Assembly (NCBI GenBank): GCA_030372965.1 | Contig: JAUCQC010000182.1 | Span: 1-49,459 of the forward strand | DNA length: 49,459 nt | Source of the DNA: a bacterium | GTDB taxonomy: Bacteria > Zhuqueibacterota > QNDG01 > DTFT01 | Direction of reading: 5' to 3' | Part shown: positions 43,045 through 49,459 of the stretch, piece by piece | How the letters are laid out: every line of letters starts with the position of its first letter | Position numbering within the stretch: the stretch's first letter is position 1 | The notes under the pieces: model-generated | The model's database searches: none | Told to the model about the DNA's origin: nothing | What the model saw: the letters and a program-made list of their open reading frames with translations, nothing else | Position numbers and translations under genes: made by a program

Positions 43045-43086
43045 CATGCGCACTCCTGGGTTGCACACAGGACGCACGGCACAAGA

Positions 43087-43156
43087 TTATCACGATATCC
43101 CGATAAAATCAAGTAATTTTTTGTCACATCACCGAAGGGGATCGTCTTGCCGATCC
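43087..43156 (-). promoter_or_regulatory. Candidate control region upstream of GH10
   Basis: An AT-rich stretch between the esterase terminator and GH10. It contains the inverted repeat TTATC-ACGATATCCC-GATAA (43087-43105) and the hairpin GGATCG-TCTTGC-CGATCC (43139-43156). GH10 has its own terminator and an upstream terminator, so a promoter is expected here. No clear -35/-10 pair was found. Confidence 0.3.
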
Positions 43157-43223
43157 ACCTCTCGGGGAGCCGGAAGCCGCGATGTTTTCCGGATTCCCGG
43201 ATTTCACCCTTCAGGGTTCCATT

Positions 43224-43265
43224 AAAAAACCTCCCGAGGGGTTCGTTCAAACCCGCGGGAGGTTT
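43224..43265 (-). terminator. Factor-independent terminator after the carboxylesterase
   Basis: Perfect 10-bp arms AAACCTCCCG and CGGGAGGTTT enclose a second internal pairing (GGGTT and AACCC). On the minus strand the stem runs into TTTTTT. It lies about 140 bp after the stop at 43408, with no gene between. Confidence 0.85.
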
Positions 43266-43407
43266 CGCTGGATCCAGCCCTTGCTGACTCAAATGAAGCA
43301 TTTTTATCGTACTGGAATTGAATGGGTTGAGATAATTGATCACACGGAATGCATGGGATTCCGGTAAACCCGAGCGCCCAATGGTTATTGGATTTGCGAC
43401 TTGTCAA

Positions 43408-44982
43408 TCAATCGATTGGTTTGATCAACCGCATCAATTCCCTGTCGTGGTTGTGGACGATTTTGCATTCATTGTCAAACACCATGGTCGCGCCGTTCTT
43501 GACGGTATACGGTTTCCACTCGGGCAGTTGACCCTTCACATTGGGATTCCCCATCTTGGCGAAGTTGAGCCACGCGGAGCTCATTTTGCCGGCCAGTTCC
43601 CAGGCTTCCTTCGAATTGCCCGTCCAATCCGGTCTCAGATCGACAGTGTTGAACGCCAGGGGAATGTCCAGGCCGTGAAAAGATCCCCGGGAGGCGCTGT
43701 CCACAGGACTCTTCCATGCCAGTAAATAGGCGTATGTCGGAGCGCTTGCCTGCGCCGCTCTCGCGTCCGCGGTCCTGATGGTATTGGGCCGGAAAACCGT
43801 GTCGATGGAGAGCAGATCCTGCGGCGTGTGACCGGGATAGGCCTTGCCGAACAGCCCGATGAACTGATCCGTTCTGCCGCCATACTCCTTTTCCAACCGT
43901 TCTCTCGCCTTCTCCAGGGTCAGGTCTTTTTCGCCGTACACGGTCTTCATCAGCTCGTTGAGCGTGGTCCCGATCAGGAGGGGGACGTCTTTCGAAAGCT
44001 CCGCGAATCCGGGGCTGAAAGGCTGCTGCAGCAGAACCTCTCCGTCCGCCGAAGGGGCGAAACCGAACATCGTCGGCGATCCCGGTTTCCTGGGGCCGGA
44101 AATTTCGGATATGGCTTCATTTCCCGCCTTGACGAGATCCAGGTAGGAGATCGTATCCAGTTTTTCCGCTTCGTCCGGCGTCAGGCCCAGTTTTTCAAGA
44201 ACGGCCAGGCCCAGGTTCCTCGATTTTTCCCGGGTCATGACGCTCAGAAGGGTTCCGCTCTGGATGATCGCCTTGTGAAACAGGCCTTTCGCCGCGGGCA
44301 TGCACATGAGCGTGCCCACCTTGCCGCCGCCTCCCGATTCGCCGAAAATGGTCACATCGGAAGGATTCCCTCCGAAATTCCCGATGTTTCTCTGGATCCA
44401 CTCCAGGGCTTTGACGATGTCGAGCATGCCGACATTTGCGGATTGGCTGTATTTCGGACCGCACCCGGACAGGTCCAGGAAGCCGAGAATGTTCAGCCGG
44501 TGATTGACGGACACGATGACCACATCCCCTTTTTTGGCCAACGCCTTCCCATAGGTCATGGGATCGTTGCTGCTGCCGACATGAAATCCGCCCCCGTGCA
44601 GCCAGAGCATGACGGGCCGCTTCCGGCCGTCCCGTATCCCCTGCGTCCACACATTGACGCTGAACAGCTTTCTTTCGTCCATGGTGGAATCCGGAATCCA
44701 GGCGACGATCTGTCTGGCCACCGGCCCGAAGGCGTCGCATTCGAGAACCCCATCCCAGGCGTCGGGGTCCTGCGGCGGCATGAACCTGTCCGCCTTGGCA
44801 TAGGGGATGCCTCTGAAGGTGAAAATGCCGTCCTCCACGCGGCCCGATATGAGGCCGGAGGATGTTTGAACGATCGGCTTTTGATCCGGATCCGCATTCG
44901 GGCTGGTTTGGGAGCGGCACACCGTCGAATAAAAAAGGACGGATACCAAACAGACAACAACCGATTTGGATGAGTGTCGCAT
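43408..44982 (-). CDS. Type B carboxylesterase
   Basis: 524 residues from the preferred ATG at 44982 (MRHSSKSVVV) behind AGAGGA; the track start at 45063 overlaps the upstream gene. The signal peptide ends VCRSQ. It has the carboxylesterase-type B fold: FRGIPYAKADRFMPP, LWLHGGGFHVGS (oxyanion hole), nucleophile Ser216 in FGESGGGGKVG, and a candidate His in SFHGLDIPLAF. The usual GESAGG is GESGGGG here. Related enzymes hydrolyse simple and aromatic esters, and some act as feruloyl or glucuronoyl-type esterases, so the substrate is open. It is 77 bp downstream of the tagged hydrolase gene and ends in a strong terminator, so the two likely form an operon. Confidence 0.92.
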   Translation of the reverse strand: MRHSSKSVVVCLVSVLFYSTVCRSQTSPNADPDQKPIVQTSSGLISGRVEDGIFTFRGIPYAKADRFMPPQDPDAWDGVLECDAFGPVARQIVAWIPDSTMDERKLFSVNVWTQGIRDGRKRPVMLWLHGGGFHVGSSNDPMTYGKALAKKGDVVIVSVNHRLNILGFLDLSGCGPKYSQSANVGMLDIVKALEWIQRNIGNFGGNPSDVTIFGESGGGGKVGTLMCMPAAKGLFHKAIIQSGTLLSVMTREKSRNLGLAVLEKLGLTPDEAEKLDTISYLDLVKAGNEAISEISGPRKPGSPTMFGFAPSADGEVLLQQPFSPGFAELSKDVPLLIGTTLNELMKTVYGEKDLTLEKARERLEKEYGGRTDQFIGLFGKAYPGHTPQDLLSIDTVFRPNTIRTADARAAQASAPTYAYLLAWKSPVDSASRGSFHGLDIPLAFNTVDLRPDWTGNSKEAWELAGKMSSAWLNFAKMGNPNVKGQLPEWKPYTVKNGATMVFDNECKIVHNHDRELMRLIKPID

Positions 44983-45059
44983 CGGGAAATCCTCTTTTTG
45001 ATCTTTAAAATTCAAGCCGGTTTGAACGAGCGGCCGGACGTCTTTCGTGAACCCAAAAT

Positions 45060-46271
45060 TCATTTCAACAGCAGCATTTTATTGGCGGAGGTAAACGCCG
45101 CCGATGTGATCTGGCAGTAATAAAGACCGCTGGAAAGCGGGTGACCGCTGTCATCGCGGCCGTCCCAGGCCAGCCGATGCGTTCCGGAACCGGATGGGCC
45201 GTTGAAAAGAGTTCTGACCGGCCGGCCGAGGCTGTCCAGAATCTGAATCTCGATTTCCGAGTCCGCCTTCAGGCTGTATTCGATGGTCGTCGACGGGTTG
45301 AATGGGTTGGGATAATTCGAACCGATCCTGTATTCCGGCGCGGTGTCGCCCTCCCGGACATCCACCGCCGTGATCCCTGAGATCGTTCCGAGAAATTCGA
45401 TCATCATTTCGTAATACTTGTCCAAAAACATGTTTGTCCCATGCTGGGCATTGGGAATCAGGACAAGCTGACTCGGCACATTCGCCGCCTGCAGGGCGTC
45501 AAAGAGCAATTGGCTCTGACAGCTGGGCACGGTCTGATCGGCATCGCCGTGGAGAATGAGAAACGGTGGATCATTCGCGTCGATGTAAGTGATGGGGTTT
45601 GCCAGCGTCGCCTTGTCCCGGTTGTCCTGAACCGATCCCCCGATGAGGAGCGATTCGGGGGAATTGGCGCCGTCATTCAGCGGGGTGTTCCTGCAGGAAT
45701 CGAGCACCAGCAGGTCGGTCGGCCCGGACCAGTCCACCACCGCGTGCACCGCGCTGCTGAAGGCCGTATCCGGACCGACATGGCCTTCTAGATCAAGAGT
45801 GGCTGCGCCGACCGAGTATTGCCCGACCGAACCGGAAGTCCCTGCCAGCGCGGAAAGGTGCCCGCCCGACGAAAAACCGTTGATTCCGATGAAAGAGGTG
45901 TCCAGCTGGTAGGTTGCCGCGTTCGCCCGGACGAATCGGACGACCGCCTTGATATCGTGTATCTGCGCGGGAAATTTCGCGTCCATGCTCGATCGGTGGT
46001 TCGGGGTCACGACGGCATAACCGGCGTCGAGCAGCGCTTTTCCGAAGGTGCCCAGGTCGCTTCCTTTCATGTTGTTGGCGAGCCACGCGCTCCCGTAAAT
46101 CGAAATCACCACGGGATAGACCGGCTTCTCTTTTACGGGAAGATAGATGTCCAGCCTGTGATACTGGAAAGAATCTCCGGCGTAATTCAGGTCTTTCCAG
46201 CTTTTTGAATATTGCTGGCCGAAACAATGGACACAGAGCAAGGCGAGGACTCCTGCTGCGAAGCGTTTCAT
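45060..46271 (-). CDS. Alpha/beta hydrolase (BD-FAE/lipase-like) with T9SS sorting domain
   Basis: 403 residues from the preferred ATG at 46271 (MKRFAAGVLA), which follows AAGGAAGG. The signal peptide ends CFGQ. The alpha/beta-hydrolase domain (about 25-290) has YHRLDIYLP, VVISIYGSAW (oxyanion region), nucleophile Ser134 in GFSSGGHLS, Asp in HGDADQTVP and His in NAQHGTNMF. This resembles the BD-FAE/acetyl-esterase group, in which several members release acetyl or feruloyl groups from xylan. The C-terminus is a T9SS/FlgD-like sorting domain (SNYPNPFNPSTTIEYSL, ending MLLLK) with a WDGRDDSG loop. It is therefore likely a surface or extracellular esterase paired with the carboxylesterase encoded after it. 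Confidence 0.9.
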   Translation of the reverse strand: MKRFAAGVLALLCVHCFGQQYSKSWKDLNYAGDSFQYHRLDIYLPVKEKPVYPVVISIYGSAWLANNMKGSDLGTFGKALLDAGYAVVTPNHRSSMDAKFPAQIHDIKAVVRFVRANAATYQLDTSFIGINGFSSGGHLSALAGTSGSVGQYSVGAATLDLEGHVGPDTAFSSAVHAVVDWSGPTDLLVLDSCRNTPLNDGANSPESLLIGGSVQDNRDKATLANPITYIDANDPPFLILHGDADQTVPSCQSQLLFDALQAANVPSQLVLIPNAQHGTNMFLDKYYEMMIEFLGTISGITAVDVREGDTAPEYRIGSNYPNPFNPSTTIEYSLKADSEIEIQILDSLGRPVRTLFNGPSGSGTHRLAWDGRDDSGHPLSSGLYYCQITSAAFTSANKMLLLK

Positions 46272-46618
46272 TTTTCCTTCCTTTTTGGATTGGTCGACCG
46301 AATCAATGTGAAAACACCGGGCTTGGATGGGATGCCGGCACCGGGATAGTCGGGATCGCATCGCGCTCCGCGAGCGCGCGGGCGATCAGGCCCCAGTCTC
46401 GTCCGCGCCGCTGACGGGTGAACGTCTCATTTCTTTCCTGTGACCCTTTTTAACTTGATGGACACTGAAATGAGCTGTTTCGTCGAGACCCAGGTCTTTT
46501 CGAGGAATGGGGTTGAGTTTTATTACGGCGGATTTATTGAGAGAATGTAACGCAATAAGGCTATGATGTCAAGATGTTTTCCATCCGCCCGCAAGCGCCT
46601 GACCCGCGAGGCGTCCAG
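46272..46618. other. Intergenic region with one hairpin
   Basis: No convincing gene is seen in this stretch; the ORFs listed here are short and lack family features. It holds a perfect hairpin CGCGCTC-CGC-GAGCGCG (46362-46378) about 90 bp upstream of the tagged hydrolase. The promoter of the two-gene esterase operon probably lies here. Composition drops from GC-rich to AT-richer after about 46440. Confidence 0.5.
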
Positions 46619-46665
46619 GGTCACGGTTCGCGCCCGGGCCAAGGGCGATGGCGCGACCCGTAACC
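46619..46665. repeat. Imperfect inverted repeat after the GNAT gene
   Basis: Arms GGTCACGGTTCGCGCC (46619-46634) and GGCGCGACCCGTAACC (46650-46665) pair at 14 of 16 positions around 15 bases. It lies 31 bp past the GNAT stop on the minus strand. It lacks a T-run, so it may be a factor-assisted terminator, an mRNA-end hairpin or a REP-like element. Confidence 0.5.
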
Positions 46666-46696
46666 ATGACCGGGCCGGTTTGTCGCGGCGATTCCG

Positions 46697-47152
46697 TCAC
46701 AATTCCATTCTCATTCTGATCATGTCCCTGCATTCGATTCCGTTTTCGTATATCTTTTCTTCGTGATTTTTCCGGAAATAATCAAATTCGACTCCAACGA
46801 TCCGGAATCCGCATTTTTGATAGAGCATCATCTGTGTCACCCCGGGATTCCCGGTGCCGATTTCCAGCGTTTTCATCCCGTTCTCTTTCGCGTACCCAAT
46901 CGCTTCACGGATAAGCATTTTACCGATACCCTGATTCTGATACTCCTCATATACGGATACATTCATGATTTCCATCGTCTTCGGCCTTGTCTTCAGAAGC
47001 AACAGGGCACCGACGATTTTTTCGCCCAGTCTGGCGACAAATCGAGTGCTTGAATGGATATATTCGGCGATCACTTCCTCGGAAGGATCCGATAAAAGCA
47101 ATAAATCATCGGGTATGGCATCGTTTGTCCGTTCAATGATCACACCTTTCAC
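46697..47152 (-). CDS. GNAT family N-acetyltransferase
   Basis: A 151-residue GNAT acetyltransferase starting at GTG 47152 behind AAAGGGG. The acetyl-CoA binding motif A is YQNQGIGKML (71-80), preceded by IMNVSVYEEY on strand 4 and followed by TLEIGTGNPGVTQMMLYQKCGF and a conserved tyrosine-rich end. The family transfers acetyl to amines of small molecules or proteins; the acceptor here is unknown. It has no signal peptide, so it is cytoplasmic. It stands alone between the surface-protein gene and the esterase operon. Its DNA is AT-richer than the CAZyme genes, as is the gene upstream. Confidence 0.9.
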   Translation of the reverse strand: MKGVIIERTNDAIPDDLLLLSDPSEEVIAEYIHSSTRFVARLGEKIVGALLLLKTRPKTMEIMNVSVYEEYQNQGIGKMLIREAIGYAKENGMKTLEIGTGNPGVTQMMLYQKCGFRIVGVEFDYFRKNHEEKIYENGIECRDMIRMRMEL

Positions 47153-47492
47153 GGCATACCCCTTTCAAACCAGCCACTTCTCATTTTGTCATGAATACCA
47201 TGAAACTGAATGAATGAACGGGCTGCCTGTTCAGGAAATATAGCGGCTGTCGTCCTTAAAAATCCGGCTTTTTGATGTCCTGCGCGAAACGATGACCCGA
47301 ACGTGGGGCGGCCACCAACCGCCCGGATCCCATTTTTGAATCGTCCGCTGACCGGGATTCCGTCCGCTGGTTCCGAGGTCTTGATTTTCAAGACGTATTA
47401 TAGAATTGTCTCAGGCGATTTCTGTCTCTCTGCAGTCAACCGCTCGACGCGGTTACGCTGTTCCTCATTGTTTGAGGTGCGATGAGCCTGTT
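47153..47492. other. Intergenic region with short hairpins
   Basis: This 340-bp gap lies between the surface-protein stop and the GNAT start. It contains AACCGC-TCGAC-GCGGTT (47438-47454), a weak terminator candidate for the surface protein, and GGGCGG-CCACCAA-CCGCCC (47306-47324). Neither has a T-run on the minus strand. No gene is supported. Confidence 0.45.
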
Positions 47493-49440
47493 CTATTTGA
47501 TCAGGACCATTTTTTTGATATCGACATACTCTCCGACCTTAAGGGTGTAATGGTATATTCCGCTTGGGAGATGGGAAGCATTAAAGTCCTCCTCATAAAC
47601 ACCCGACGGCTTGTAACCATTCACAAGCGTCATCACTTCATTGCCTAAAACGTCATAAACAATTAAACTGGTTAAAGTCCCGTCCGTTCCGGAGAATGAA
47701 TTGAACGGCGATGTTGGGACCGCAAACTTGATTTTGGTTGTGGCGTTGAACGGATTGGGATAATTTTGACGCAAACCAAATCCCGCCGGGGCCGGTTCAT
47801 CTTGGGATTCGACTGCTGCGGCGCCGACAGACACCGTCGCGTTCGCCGTCACTCCAGAGGAACTGTCCGTGCAGGTGACAATCCAATTGCCTGTTTGGGT
47901 GGCGGTATAAAGACCCGTTGCGTCAATTTCTCCTCCCGTTGCGGACCAGACCGGTCGGAAGTAATGGAGCGTGTCTCCATCGGCGGTGAATCCGACGGCG
48001 GTAAACTGCTGTTTTTCCCCTAGCGCCAGATGCGACTCAACGGGCGACATGCTGATGGAGCTCAACTCACCCGGATGAGTCGATCGACTCAGGCAGGTTA
48101 TGGTCGCATCGATCGTGTCCATCGCGACACCGTTGATGGAGATTCGGACCTGAACAATGTCTTCAATGCCACGAATGGTTTCAGGAGGAATGTGAAATGG
48201 TATTTGCACGCTGTCCGTCGAAAAAGGCGCCAATTCATCCGTGTTGCCGGTAATGGCGCCGACCCAACCGAGTTCGGAATCGATCTCATAATTGATGGAT
48301 TGCGCCGCCATGCTCAGATTCCGCAAAAAGAGCCGAAGTGTGTCAATGGCATTTGCAAAACCGAATCCGTTCGTGAGTGTTGCGGATGCGTTCGTTTGGG
48401 CCGTGTCGGCCGGCAAAATCGTCACGTCGCTCATGAATATTCTCTGCAATTTCCATTTTTCGGAGGGGATCACATGATTGCTGAAGATGCGTTTGCTGTA
48501 TCCGCCCGCAATGGCGTTCATGATCGTTGTTTGGGTAAAGTCAACCGTCCCGTCGATTGTAGTGTAAAACTCGATTCCATCCCACAGAGCGATGCCGGCT
48601 TCGTTTTGAATGTCGACCTTTATGTTCTTGCCGAAGATTTTCAGGGTATCCGCCATGATCATGCTGTCCTGCTGCGCGATCACGACCGAATCGGCACTGA
48701 GAATGATATTGCTGAATTCATTCTGTTGGATCGCGGAACGCTTTCCCATGCTTGTGCCCGATCCTCCTCCCATTGCGCCCTGATTGAATAGATTCCGCGC
48801 GCAAAGATTGACCTTTCCGTTCGTCTTAAAACCTTTCCCCGGCCATAGGGTGCCGTAATTTTTGAATGTATTTGCATAAATATTAATGTTACCGCCGGTA
48901 TCCATCTTTGGCGATTGATCGCATTTGATTCTGCTGCCCTTTTCAAGAATAAATTGCTGATGACAAAAGATTTGAATGGAAGACTCTTCGACGGTTTTTC
49001 CTCCGGAACTGGATATGACGCTTTCGTTGGACATGGTTATCAAATTTGCATTAATGCTGTGAGAATCGCCTAAGATGGAAGCTCCGGACATTTCCAGGAC
49101 ACTTCCGTTGAACTGAAACTGCGCATTCTGGATTTTTCCGCCTGAAATATTCATTGTGACATTTCTGGAAAATAATTGTTCGCCGACAGACAGCTGGCCG
49201 GGCTCGGAGTACATGTCTGTCCAGATCTTGCCTTCATTCTGGATATTCAGCTGGTTTGAAACCGGAAGAATCTTCAAGTCATCCTGCATCAGGATATCGC
49301 CTGTCTTTTTAATAATCAGCTGATCAGTGAAAATTCTTGACCCGCCGGCAGCCCAATGTGAAATTAAAGATCCTTCAATTGTGATCTTTTTCGCTTTACA
49401 GTTCAAATCAATCTCGACCCCTTTGTCACCCGGGATATAC
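47493..49440 (-). CDS. Large repeat-rich surface protein with Ig-like domain and T9SS sorting domain (5' truncated)
   Basis: The C-terminal 648 genuine residues of a larger protein. The track's first residues MCIRDR come from the adapter, so real coding begins at YIPGDKG (49440). The first about 270 residues are short repetitive beta-strand units rich in Asn, Ser, Gly and Ile (ITIEGSLISH, MNISGGKIQN, NINIYANTFKN), like a right-handed beta-helix or haemagglutinin-type passenger. A middle beta region follows. Next is a bacterial Ig-like domain (about 460-545; LALGEKQQFTAVG, WSATGGEID), then a T9SS sorting domain (QNYPNPFNATTKI, ending KMVLIK) with a 12-residue insertion (SPFNSFSGTDGT). It is probably a cell-surface or secreted adhesin-like protein; no catalytic motif is seen. 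The DNA is clearly AT-richer than the CAZyme genes. Confidence 0.85.
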
Positions 49441-49459
49441 CTGTCTCTTATACACATCT
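49441..49459. other. Nextera mosaic-end adapter (artefact)
   Basis: CTGTCTCTTATACACATCT is the reverse complement of the Tn5/Nextera mosaic end. Read on the minus strand it creates a false ATG and the peptide MCIRDR, a known database artefact, at the head of the ORF 47493..49457. Confidence 0.98.

Noticed and set aside
41843-43093. Extended GH10 start at 43093
   Set aside because: The extra 41 residues translate the hairpin repeat (GLKPATT). The ATG at 42970 has a strong ribosome-binding site and opens a proper signal peptide.
46563-46766. 67-residue plus-strand ORF in the intergenic region
   Set aside because: It is arginine-rich, has no clear ribosome-binding site, overlaps the inverted repeat and the GNAT stop, and shows no family motif.

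Overview
The window is one metagenome-style contig, bounded at both ends by Illumina Nextera transposase adapter sequence (1-41 and 49441-49459). Genuine sequence is about 42-49440. The DNA is mostly GC-rich, turning AT-richer at the right end. Five proteins end in C-terminal domains of the type IX secretion (T9SS) kind, four of them with a PNPFN motif and three with a terminal LIK. With the many plant-cell-wall enzymes and Shine-Dalgarno-led genes, this suggests an FCB-group bacterium (for example Ignavibacteriota, Calditrichota, KSB1 or Latescibacterota-like) living on plant polysaccharide. There is no 16S or other marker, so placement is inference.

Region 1 (42-29831, minus strand) is an uninterrupted run of fourteen exported enzymes with short gaps. 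In transcription order they are a CE1-like esterase, GH97, GH3, GH31, GH3, GH2 (LacZ type), GH42, GH39, a GH51-like arabinofuranosidase with a T9SS tag, GH2 with a nested extra sugar-binding domain, GH2, GH29 with ricin-like and CBM6 modules, a CE1-like esterase, and a truncated CE1-like esterase. Together they could remove alpha-fucose, beta- and alpha-galactose, alpha-xylose, arabinose, beta-xylose, beta-glucose and ester groups. That fits full side-chain removal from fucogalactoxyloglucan plus (arabino)xylan.

Region 2 (30284-34035, minus strand) is a pectin pair: a PL10 pectate lyase, and a CE8 pectin methylesterase with fibronectin-like repeats and a T9SS tag. Upstream of them lies a 46-bp tandem repeat with a hairpin, in a divergent promoter region.

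Region 3 (34537-39250, plus strand) is a porin-like outer-membrane barrel followed by potA, potB, potC and potD. The four pot genes overlap by four bases each (GTGA or ATGA), a complete polyamine ABC importer. A strong hairpin follows.

Region 4 (39432-47152, minus strand) holds a T9SS-tagged GH5 endoglucanase, a TfoX-like protein, a GH10 endoxylanase, a type B carboxylesterase, a T9SS-tagged alpha/beta hydrolase and a GNAT acetyltransferase. It also has factor-independent terminators and two copies of a dispersed hairpin repeat.

Region 5 (47493-49440) is the C-terminal part of a large AT-richer surface protein with an Ig-like domain and a T9SS tag, cut by the contig end.

Working model: T9SS-tagged enzymes act at the surface, and untagged signal-peptide exo-enzymes finish the oligosaccharides in the periplasm. 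No SusC/SusD pair, sugar transporter or sugar-responsive regulator is encoded here, so uptake and control must lie elsewhere or use another route.
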